This document shows positions 17,355 to 24,375 of a DNA stretch of 64,000 nucleotides, piece after piece. Position numbers and translations under genes: made by a program. The stretch's first letter is position 1. Each line of letters begins with the position of its first letter. This DNA comes from Tahibacter sp042701255 (lineage in GTDB: Bacteria > Pseudomonadota > Gammaproteobacteria > Xanthomonadales > Rhodanobacteraceae): NCBI RefSeq assembly GCF_042701255.1, contig NZ_CP170554.1:5518001-5582000 (forward strand). The letters run 5' to 3'. A model generated the notes under the pieces. The model was not told the origin of the DNA, ran no database searches, and saw only the letters and a program-made list of their open reading frames with translations.

Positions 17355-17981
17355 TCAGTGCTGCAGCAGCAGCGGCAGGCGGTGTTCGCGCAGGATCGGC
17401 AGCAGGGTCTGCGCGCCGTCCCATTCGCCGAGGCCGCGCTCGGCATACGCGCCGAGCACGAGCAGATCGGCGGTCTGCGCCGCACAGAGTTCGAGCAGGC
17501 GTGGACCCGCCTCGCCGTGCCGGCCGCAGTCGGAACACTCGGCCTGCACGCCGTGGCGACGCAGGAAGCGCTGCGCCTGCACGGTCTGCGCGCAGTCGGC
17601 CGCTTCGAGCAGCACGACCTGCTGCGCCGCGCGCAGCAGCGGCAAGGCCGCATGCAACGCACGGCGCGCCTGCAGCGAACCATTCCAGCCCACGGCGATG
17701 CGCCGTGGTGAAGCCAGTGCCGCCTCGTTGCGCGGCAGCAGCAGACAGGGCCGCGCCGCGGCCTGCACGAGTTTGCGCAGCTGCATCAGATCGTCGACGC
17801 CGTCGAGCAGCACCGCGTCGGCCCAGGCCGCCTGGCGGCTCAGGGTCTCGGCCGTCGGCGGCGTGGTCTCAGCCCAGAGCTGCACCTGGCCCGTGCCCGG
17901 CTCGACGAGGCGGCGCGCGTAGTCCACCGCGGCCGGCCAGCGCTGCGGCGAGCGGCAATAGACCAGCAGGTCGGCGTACAT
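17355..17981 (-). CDS. Degenerate universal stress protein
   Basis: A 208-residue protein with UspA-like architecture: a short N-terminal half (MYADLLVYCRSPQRWPAAVDYARRL) and a C-terminal half opening RRIAVGWNGSLQARRALHAALPLL. The nucleotide loop is altered (GAYAERGLGEWDGAQTLL), lacking the G-x2-G-x9-G(S/T) pattern, so ATP binding is doubtful. It lies 10 bp downstream of an intact single-domain stress protein gene and is probably cotranscribed with it. It may act as a partner subunit or sensor; this is inference. Downstream is the adh promoter region. Confidence 0.83.
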   Translation of the reverse strand: MYADLLVYCRSPQRWPAAVDYARRLVEPGTGQVQLWAETTPPTAETLSRQAAWADAVLLDGVDDLMQLRKLVQAAARPCLLLPRNEAALASPRRIAVGWNGSLQARRALHAALPLLRAAQQVVLLEAADCAQTVQAQRFLRRHGVQAECSDCGRHGEAGPRLLELCAAQTADLLVLGAYAERGLGEWDGAQTLLPILREHRLPLLLQH

Positions 17982-17991
17982 GCGATCGCAC

Positions 17992-18411
17992 TCAGCGCAC
18001 GATCAGCAGCGGTGTCTTGCAGGACTGCAGCACCTTGCTGACCACCGAGCCCAGCAGCAGATTGCGCAGTACGCCGCGGCCGTGCGAGCCCATGACGAGC
18101 AGATCGAAGCGCCCGCGCGTGGCCATGCGTGCAACCAGTTCGGCCGGATCGCCGACCAGCGACTGCTCGGTGAAGGCGACGCCGCCGCGCTGCAGCTGGG
18201 AGCGTGCGTAGCGCAGCGCCTCGTTGGAATTTTCCTCGTGATAGCGCGCGACTTCGGCACGGCCCAGCGCCGAGGCCACGCGCGCGGTCAGCGGCGGATC
18301 GACGTGCAGCAGCTGCAGCTTCAGGTCGGCGTCGCGCGACCATTGCGCGATGACGTGCTTGACGGCGAGACGGCTGTGCGCGCTGCCGTCGATGGCGAGC
18401 AGGATCTTCAT
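17992..18411 (-). CDS. Universal stress protein, single domain
   Basis: A 139-residue classical UspA-family protein starting MKILLAIDGSAHSRLAVKHVI. The ATP-binding loop GSHGRGVLRNLLLGSV fits the G-x2-G-x9-G-S pattern exactly, and the last strand is SCKTPLLIVR, as in nucleotide-binding members. Typical roles are survival during growth arrest, oxidative stress or hypoxia. It is the first gene of a two-gene operon with the degenerate stress protein. It is divergent from the response regulator gene; no TTGAT box was found in its upstream region, unlike the stress gene at 13866. Confidence 0.93.
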   Translation of the reverse strand: MKILLAIDGSAHSRLAVKHVIAQWSRDADLKLQLLHVDPPLTARVASALGRAEVARYHEENSNEALRYARSQLQRGGVAFTEQSLVGDPAELVARMATRGRFDLLVMGSHGRGVLRNLLLGSVVSKVLQSCKTPLLIVR

Positions 18412-18503
18412 GCGGATCTCCCGTGGGTCGGCGCGCCGCAGCGGCGCAATGAGACTAGCCTAGGACGGCGCGCCGCCGCGACGACGACAGCGCCGCAACG
18501 GTC

Positions 18504-18523
18504 GGTAACAGTGGGTAACAGCG
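18504..18523 (+). promoter_or_regulatory. GGTAACAG(T/C)G direct repeat upstream of the response regulator
   Basis: Two tandem decamers, GGTAACAGTG and GGTAACAGCG, with GTAAC cores exactly 10 bp apart (18505 and 18515). Head-to-tail half-sites one helical turn apart are the usual target of OmpR-family regulators. They lie 137 bp before the regulator ATG; the same core recurs three times at 22195-22220. Confidence 0.55.
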
Positions 18524-18655
18524 GCCGCCCAGGCGACATCGTCGCCGCTGCGGCGTCGCCGCCGCGTCACGGCGCCACGGACCTTCCGGCACCGTGACTT
18601 GGAGACGGCCGCCGTCCTTCCTATGATGTCGCCAGCTCTGTCGACACTCAGGCCC

Positions 18656-19387
18656 ATGGAAACGGATGCGCTGCACCTGCTCTGCGTCGACGACGAGGAC
18701 GAGATCCGCGAACTGCTGAGCCGTTATTTCGACAGGCACGGCTTTCGCGTCAGCACGGCGCGCAACGGTGCGGAGCTGCGCGAGGTGATCGCGCGCGAGT
18801 CCATCGACCTCGTGCTGCTCGATCTCGGCCTGCCCGGCGAGGACGGCCTCGCGCTGACGCGCTATCTGCGCGAACACTGGCGCGGCGCGATCATCATCGT
18901 GACCGGCCGCGGCGATTCGGTGGACCGCGTGGTCGGCCTGGAACTCGGCGCCGACGACTATGTGACCAAGCCCTTCGATCTGCGCGAGCTGCTCGCGCGC
19001 GTGCGCAGCGTGCTGCGCCGCAGCGCGGCGCCGGCGCCCGCATCGGCACCGGCCGCGAATGCGCGCACGCGGCTCGGCTTCGCCGGCTTCACCCTGGATC
19101 TGGCCGCGCGCAGCCTGCAGGCGCCCGACGGCAATCCGGTCACCCTGACCAGCGGCGAGTTCGACCTGCTCTGCGCGTTCGTCGAAAAGCCCAACCGCGT
19201 GCTGTCGCGCGATGTGCTGATGAACAGCCTGCACGGCCGCGAAGCCGGTCCGTTCGACCGCGCGATCGACATGCAGATCGGCCGTCTGCGACGCAAGATC
19301 GAGACCGCGCCGGACCAGCCGGAACTGATCAAATCGGTGCGCGGCGCTGGCTATCTGTTCGTGCCGCCGGTGGAGCCGCTGCCGTGA
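18656..19387 (+). CDS. OmpR-family response regulator
   Basis: A 243-residue two-component output protein. The receiver domain (residues about 6-120) has the acidic pair in VDDEDE, phosphoacceptor Asp56 in DLVLLDLGLPGEDG, the Thr in IIVTGRGD and the Lys in DYVTKPFD. A winged-helix DNA-binding domain (about 135-240) follows, with VTLTSGEFDLLCAFVEKPNRVLSRDVLM and the C-terminal VRGAGYLF hairpin. I used the ATG at 18656, which leads straight into the receiver; upstream in-frame starts would add an unstructured tail. Its stop overlaps the GTG of the kinase gene (GTGA), so they are translationally coupled. GTAAC direct repeats upstream suggest autoregulation. Confidence 0.92.
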   Translation: METDALHLLCVDDEDEIRELLSRYFDRHGFRVSTARNGAELREVIARESIDLVLLDLGLPGEDGLALTRYLREHWRGAIIIVTGRGDSVDRVVGLELGADDYVTKPFDLRELLARVRSVLRRSAAPAPASAPAANARTRLGFAGFTLDLAARSLQAPDGNPVTLTSGEFDLLCAFVEKPNRVLSRDVLMNSLHGREAGPFDRAIDMQIGRLRRKIETAPDQPELIKSVRGAGYLFVPPVEPLP

Positions 19388-21384
19388 AAAACACAGCCGA
19401 CACCGATCTGTACCGCGCGCTGTTCGACACGGCGCCCGACGCGATGATCGTCGTCGCGTCCGACGGCCATATCCGCCTGGCCAATCCGCAGGCGCTGCGC
19501 CTGTTCGGCTATGCCGAGGAAGAACTGATCGGCCGGCCCGTCGAAATGCTGATGCCCGAGGCCGCGCGCGGTGCGCACCGCGGCCATCGCGACGGCTACA
19601 TGCAGCGGCCGCGCGTGCGGCCGATGGGCGCAGGCCAGGAGCTCGTCGGCCAGCGTCGCGACGGTGCACGCTTTCCCGTGGAGATCGCGCTGAGCCCGAT
19701 GGGCATAGGCAGTGATGCGTTGTTCGCCGCGTCGATCCGCGACATCTCCGAGACCCAGCGCCAGCGCCAGGCACTGCGCCGCGCGCGCTTCGACGCCTAC
19801 GTCGCGCAGATCGGCCAGCGCGCGCTGGAATCGCCCGACGTCGAAAACCTCGCCGACAAGGTCGCGGCCTTCGTGCTCGAAGCGATGCAGGTCGTCGCGG
19901 TCGGCGTGTTCCTGCTGCGCGCGCCGCTGCGGCCGTCGCTGGCCAGCGCCGTGCGCGACGGCGCCGATCGCGGCCTCGTCGACCGCGCCTGCGCCGCGCT
20001 CGCCCTGGACGAAAGCGCGACACCCGCGCTGACCGAGCTCGATTTCGAGACCTGGCTGCAGCGCGACGAAGCCGGCGACGGCTGGGCCGATGCCGGCATC
20101 CGCGGCGGCCGCCTCGTGCCGGTGCTGGACCACAACCGCGCGCTCGGCGCACTGATCCTGCTCGGCGCCGAACCGCTGACGATCGACCGCGACGCGGAAC
20201 ATTTTCTCGCCGTCGTCGCCAACGTGCTGGCCACCGCGGCGCTGCGCCATCACGCGCAGGAACAGCTCGCGCATTCGCAGCGCCTCGAAGCCGTGGGTCA
20301 ATTGACCGGCGGCATCGCGCACGACTTCAACAACCTGCTGACCGTCATCTCGGGCAACCTGCAGCTGCTCGAAGCCGACTGCGCGGACGACCCTTCCGCG
20401 GCCGACTCGATCGCACGCGCGTTGCGTGCCGTCGGCCGCGGCGCCGAACTCACGCGCAAGCTGCTCGCGTTCGCGCGGCGCCAGCGCCTGAGCCCGGCCG
20501 CGATCGCGCCGGACGCGCTGCTGGCCGATCTCGGCCGCATGCTCGAACGGACCCTGGGCGAAGCCGTGCAGGTGCGCATCAGTTGCGACGCGGAGCTGCC
20601 GGCGGTGTATGCCGACGCGGTGCAGCTGGAGAACGCGCTGCTGAATCTCGCCCTGAACGCGCGCGATGCGATGCCGCGCGGCGGGCGCCTGTCGATCAGT
20701 GCGAGCGAGGAAACCCTCGACCAGCCGCCCGAAGGCAGCGAGCTGCCGGCCGGCCGCTATATCCGCTTCACGGTCGCCGACACCGGCCTGGGCATGCCGC
20801 CCGACGTGCTCGCGCGCGCGTTCGAACCGTTCTTCACGACCAAGGACGCCGGCAAAGGCAGCGGCCTCGGCCTGAGCATGGTCTACGGCTTCGTCAAACA
20901 GTCCGGCGGCCATCTGCTCGCGACGAGCCGGCTCGGCTACGGCACGACGATCGACCTGATCCTGCCGCTGGCCGCGAACGCGGCGACGCAGACCGGAACC
21001 ACCGCGGCGGCCGGTCTGCCGCGCGGCAGCGGCACGGTGCTCGTCGTCGAGGACGAGGCCGAAGTCCGCGACGTCGCCGTCGCGTTCCTGCGCGGCTTCG
21101 GCTACGACGTGCTCGAAGCCGGCGATGCGCAGCAGGCGCTGCAGCATCTGCGCGACAGCGCGCCCATCGCGTTGCTGTTCAGCGACGTCGTGCTCGGCGA
21201 CGGCGCCAGCGGTATCGAACTCGCATTGAGTGCGCGCCGCCTGCGGCCGGGCCTGCCGGTGCTGCTGACCTCGGGTCACGAACTCGGCAACACCACGCCG
21301 CATGCGTTCGCGCTGCTGCGCAAACCGTATCGTCGCGAAGAACTCGCCGCAGCGGCACAGGCGGCGCTGCGCGGCGGCGCCTGA
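19384..21384 (+). CDS. Hybrid PAS sensor histidine kinase with C-terminal receiver
   Basis: A 666-residue soluble hybrid kinase. Residues 5-125 form a PAS domain (LFDTAPDAMIVVASDGHI, ALRLFGYAEEELIGR). The middle (about 140-280) looks like a GAF-type domain. The H-box GGIAHDFNNLL carries His313. The HATPase domain has an N-box (LENALLNLALNARDAM), DTGLGMPPD and GSGLGLSMVYGF. A C-terminal receiver follows, with phosphoacceptor Asp601 in LLFSDVVLG. No membrane helix is seen, so it senses an intracellular signal, perhaps oxygen or redox via PAS; no ligand residue can be named. It starts at a GTG overlapping the regulator stop and ends abutting the convergent fnr-like gene with no spacer. Confidence 0.9.
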   Translation: MKNTADTDLYRALFDTAPDAMIVVASDGHIRLANPQALRLFGYAEEELIGRPVEMLMPEAARGAHRGHRDGYMQRPRVRPMGAGQELVGQRRDGARFPVEIALSPMGIGSDALFAASIRDISETQRQRQALRRARFDAYVAQIGQRALESPDVENLADKVAAFVLEAMQVVAVGVFLLRAPLRPSLASAVRDGADRGLVDRACAALALDESATPALTELDFETWLQRDEAGDGWADAGIRGGRLVPVLDHNRALGALILLGAEPLTIDRDAEHFLAVVANVLATAALRHHAQEQLAHSQRLEAVGQLTGGIAHDFNNLLTVISGNLQLLEADCADDPSAADSIARALRAVGRGAELTRKLLAFARRQRLSPAAIAPDALLADLGRMLERTLGEAVQVRISCDAELPAVYADAVQLENALLNLALNARDAMPRGGRLSISASEETLDQPPEGSELPAGRYIRFTVADTGLGMPPDVLARAFEPFFTTKDAGKGSGLGLSMVYGFVKQSGGHLLATSRLGYGTTIDLILPLAANAATQTGTTAAAGLPRGSGTVLVVEDEAEVRDVAVAFLRGFGYDVLEAGDAQQALQHLRDSAPIALLFSDVVLGDGASGIELALSARRLRPGLPVLLTSGHELGNTTPHAFALLRKPYRREELAAAAQAALRGGA

Positions 21385-22110
21385 TCAGGCGGCGCGGCGC
21401 TCGGTCTGCGGACCGTCGGCCTGACCTTGCAGCTGTTCGGCGCAGACGATGCGGATCTCGCGCCGTTCCACCGCGATGATGCCGCGTGCGGCCAGCTGGC
21501 TCAGCGCGCGCGTGACGGTCTCGTGCTTGAGGCCGAGGAAGCTCGCGATGTCCACGCGGCTCATGCGCAGCAGGAAGTGGCTGGCGCAGAAGCCCAGCGC
21601 ACGATGGCGCCGCGACAGGTCGAGCAGGAAGGCGGCGACGCGCTGTTCCGCGCCGAGGGTGCCGAGGGTCAGCATCCAGTAGTGATCGCGGCGCAGCTCG
21701 GTCGCGAGCGCCTGGGTCAGCAGCGCCTGCAGCGCGTTCATCGCGGCGCAGGCCGTCATGATCGCCGGATACGGCAGCTCGATGACTTCGCAGGTGTCCA
21801 GCGCGACGACGTCGACGCTGTAGCGGTCGCTGCCGATCGATTCCACGCCGAGCAGTTCGCCGCGCATCGGAAAGCCGGTGACCTGCTGGCGGCCGTCGTC
21901 GCTGCACAGGCTCGTGCGCAGGAAACCCGCATGCACGATGTACAGCGCATTGAAACGCTGGCCCGCGCGGTAGAGGTACTGGCCGGCGCGCAGGCGGCGA
22001 CGCGTGACCGGCACGTAGGCCGACAGCGCGGCGATGTCGATCATTTCCTCGACGCAGCGCGGAATCGGCAGCGGTGCGGTGGCAGTGGCGACAGCGGCGG
22101 CGACGGTCAT
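21385..22110 (-). CDS. Crp/Fnr-family regulator lacking the FNR iron-sulfur cysteines
   Basis: A 241-residue regulator with an N-terminal cyclic-nucleotide-type beta barrel (RAGQYLYRAGQRFNALYIVHAG, TGFPMRGELLGVESIGSD) and a C-terminal helix-turn-helix. The recognition helix FLGLKHETVTRAL contains Glu197 and Arg201 in the E-x-x-(S/T)-R arrangement that reads TTGAT half-sites in FNR. FNR's N-terminal cysteine cluster is absent: only Cys19 lies there, though the equivalent of FNR Cys122 is kept (Cys107). So it should recognise FNR-type boxes without oxygen-labile iron-sulfur sensing, more like FixK. It is divergent from the RNR-like gene, with GTAAC repeats between. Three TTGAT boxes nearby are its likely targets. 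Confidence 0.88.
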   Translation of the reverse strand: MTVAAAVATATAPLPIPRCVEEMIDIAALSAYVPVTRRRLRAGQYLYRAGQRFNALYIVHAGFLRTSLCSDDGRQQVTGFPMRGELLGVESIGSDRYSVDVVALDTCEVIELPYPAIMTACAAMNALQALLTQALATELRRDHYWMLTLGTLGAEQRVAAFLLDLSRRHRALGFCASHFLLRMSRVDIASFLGLKHETVTRALSQLAARGIIAVERREIRIVCAEQLQGQADGPQTERRAA

Positions 22111-22194
22111 GGCTGAATTCCGGATGGCGGGAGAGCGTGGGCGCCACAGTAGCGAGGCAGCCCCCGCGGTTTGACCACGCGGGCGCAACCATGG

Positions 22195-22220
22195 GTAACC
22201 GTGAGTAACGGTTCGGTAAC
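22195..22220 (+). promoter_or_regulatory. Triple GTAAC direct repeat between fnr-like and RNR-like genes
   Basis: GTAAC cores at 22195, 22205 and 22216 (spacing 10 and 11 bp) in the 168-bp divergent region. They match the pair upstream of the response regulator operon, linking both promoters to one OmpR-type protein. The last core is 59 bp from the RNR-like ATG and the first is 85 bp from the fnr-like ATG. Confidence 0.55.
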
Positions 22221-22278
22221 ACCGGCCGGAATTGACTTGCCTCAAGATGCCCGCGCGGCAATCTGGACACAGTGCCGC

Positions 22279-23313
22279 ATGGATTTCGGTTTCCGCTATC
22301 GCCACGGCGTACACGCCATGCAGGCATCCTTCGTCGACCCGGCCGCGGTCGAGGCCTGGGACGCCTGGTTTCGCTGGCGCGAAGGCAACGAGCTGCGCGA
22401 CGTCACGATCGACGCGACCTGGTCGCGCGTGACGCGGGCGCTCTGCGCGCTGGCACCGGGACTGCCGGCGCAGCACGAGCAGCAGGTCGGCGAGGCCATC
22501 AGCAGCTGGCGCCTGCTGCCCGACGCGCGCGTGCTCGCGGGCGCCGGCCAGCGCCATTTCGTCTGGCCGTCCGACGCACTTTATGTCGGCATCAATCTGG
22601 CCCGCTTCGTGAGCCTGCCGTTCACGGCCAAGGCCAGCTTCCAGCGCCCGGCCCTGGCCGAGACCGCACGCCTGGCCCTGCGCCTCGTCGACGACATGTA
22701 TCTGGCCGCCGACGGCACGGGCGCACCGCCGCGCCTGGGCATACTCGGCCTGGCCGACACACTGGCCATGCTCGGCGTCGACTACGCCTCCGAACGCGGC
22801 GCGCAGACCGCCGCGCAGATCGCGCGCGATTTCGCCGCGGCCAGTCTCGAAGCCGCCTGCGAACTCGCCGCCGAACGCGGCAACCGCGCCCACGACGCCG
22901 TGATCGACGCGGCATTGCATCGCGCCGAACGCCTGGAGCTCGCACCGGCGCAGCGCCAGCGCCTCTGCCGCCATGGCCTGCGCCTGGCGCCGTTGACCGC
23001 GATCGCCGCGCAGCCGCGCCTGGCCCTGGTCGCGAACAATGTCGCCGACGCGATCTCGCCGCTGCGCGGCGAGAAGATGCCGTATCGCATCGTCGGCGCG
23101 AACGGCCAGCGCCGCGTGACCGCGTCGGGCTTTGCGATCACGTTGTGGCGCCAGCTCGGCGCGCGCGCCGACGAGACTGCGTTTCCGTTCAGCACGGCCG
23201 CGACGACCAGCGATGCCGACGTGGCGCGCATCCGCGCGGCGATGACGCCGTGGTTCGACCAGGTCGCCGATACGCAGCCGGAAGCGGCCGACAGCGAAGC
23301 CGTCGCAGGCTGA
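22279..23313 (+). CDS. Ribonucleotide reductase large-subunit-like protein, reduced form
   Basis: A 344-residue protein that reads like part of a ribonucleotide reductase catalytic chain. SSWRLLPDARVLAGAG resembles the substrate-entry segment, and INLARFVSLPF is followed by the helix LAETARLALRLVDDMY and the strongly family-like PRLGILGLADTLAMLGVDYASERG. At 344 residues it is less than half the normal length, and I see no complete active-site Cys/Glu set or C-terminal thiol pair. It may be a regulatory or non-catalytic relative rather than an enzyme. I start it at the ATG at 22279. It sits in the hypoxia island, divergent from the fnr-like gene, with GTAAC repeats in its promoter region. The assignment is tentative. 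Confidence 0.55.
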   Translation: MDFGFRYRHGVHAMQASFVDPAAVEAWDAWFRWREGNELRDVTIDATWSRVTRALCALAPGLPAQHEQQVGEAISSWRLLPDARVLAGAGQRHFVWPSDALYVGINLARFVSLPFTAKASFQRPALAETARLALRLVDDMYLAADGTGAPPRLGILGLADTLAMLGVDYASERGAQTAAQIARDFAAASLEAACELAAERGNRAHDAVIDAALHRAERLELAPAQRQRLCRHGLRLAPLTAIAAQPRLALVANNVADAISPLRGEKMPYRIVGANGQRRVTASGFAITLWRQLGARADETAFPFSTAATTSDADVARIRAAMTPWFDQVADTQPEAADSEAVAG

Positions 23314-23487
23314 GCGCTCGCAGCGCCTTCGCCGGTCGAGCACGTCCGGCAATGCGACGTGCGACATCGGGAGCCGATGCGGCACAGTCTGAGATGCTTG
23401 CCATCCATGCGGAAAATCCGGCTGTCCGCTCGCCCCGGTCGCGATGCCGCGCTAGGCTAGCCCGTTCCGTTCATTGCCTGCACTCCC

Positions 23488-24135
23488 ATGACGACGACAT
23501 CCGCTGCCGCCGACGAACCGGCGAGCACGTCCGAACATCGGGAACGGGTCTACCGCACGCGCCCGAGCGATCAGGTCAGCTGGTACCGCGCGCATCTGGA
23601 GCGCTCGCTGGCCTGGATCACCACGGCGGCGCCGGCGCGCGACGTGCGGATACTCGACGTCGGTAGCGGCGCGTCCACCCTCGTCGACGATCTGCTCGCA
23701 CTCGGCTACGACCACGTCACCGTACTGGATCTGTCCGCCGCGGCGCTGGCCACGGCACGCGCGCGCCTCGGTACCACGGGCGAACGCGTCGACTGGCGTT
23801 GCGGCGACGTTTGCACGGTCGCGCTGGAACCGGCCGGCTTCGACGTCTGGCACGACCGCGCCGTGTTCCATTTCCTGACCGGCACCGACGAGCGCGCGGC
23901 CTATCGGCGCCAGGTCGAGCAGGCGCTGAAGCCCGGCGGCCAGTTCGTGATCGCGACCTTCGCGCCGGATGGCCCCGAGCGCTGCAGCAGTTTGCCCGTC
24001 ATGCGCTACGACGCGGCCGGACTGCAACAGATGTTCGGCGACGGCTTCGGTCTGCTCGAACAGACCGAAGAACGCCACGAAACGCCGGGCGGCCATCTGC
24101 AGCCGTTCACCTGGTGCCGTTTTCGGCGGCTTTGA
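23488..24135 (+). CDS. Class I SAM-dependent methyltransferase
   Basis: A 215-residue methyltransferase. The SAM-binding motif I is VRILDVGSGASTLVDDLL, motif II follows as VTVLDLSAAALATARARL, and the acidic-hydrophobic motif around FDVWHDRAVFHFLT is present. The C-terminus has the usual LKPGGQFVIATFAPDGPERC segment, close to a subgroup annotated for small-molecule or thiol/metalloid methylation. The closing GHLQPFTWCRF contains a conserved-looking Cys. The ATG at 23488 has a weak ribosome-binding site. Substrate cannot be stated. It stands alone, 174 bp after the RNR-like gene. Confidence 0.88.
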   Translation: MTTTSAAADEPASTSEHRERVYRTRPSDQVSWYRAHLERSLAWITTAAPARDVRILDVGSGASTLVDDLLALGYDHVTVLDLSAAALATARARLGTTGERVDWRCGDVCTVALEPAGFDVWHDRAVFHFLTGTDERAAYRRQVEQALKPGGQFVIATFAPDGPERCSSLPVMRYDAAGLQQMFGDGFGLLEQTEERHETPGGHLQPFTWCRFRRL

Positions 24136-24375
24136 GCCTGTGTTGAAAACGAAGCCGCGCTTTCAGCGGCTCGCATCGGCGCTGCCTGGTGCAGTCGGCT
24201 GAACCGATCCGGATCGCTGCGTACGACAGTTCCGAACTCGCCGTACCTACATGCAGCGAACATCGCGCCGTCGCAGCCACGCAGACGGCCGCCATGACCA
24301 GAAAGGTCAGGCCCATCGCGAAGAGCGCGTCGCTGTGCAACGGCCCCTCGCGCCTCGTATCGGCTCCGGCGTTGC

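Noticed and set aside
22232..22245. TTGAC-TTGC-CTCAA as a fourth FNR box before the RNR-like gene
   Set aside because: Each half-site has a mismatch, the distance to the ATG is too short for class II activation, and TTGACT may simply be a -35 element.
24107..24316. Small minus-strand frame with one hydrophobic helix near the methyltransferase end
   Set aside because: It overlaps the methyltransferase tail, has no clear ribosome-binding site and no family resemblance.
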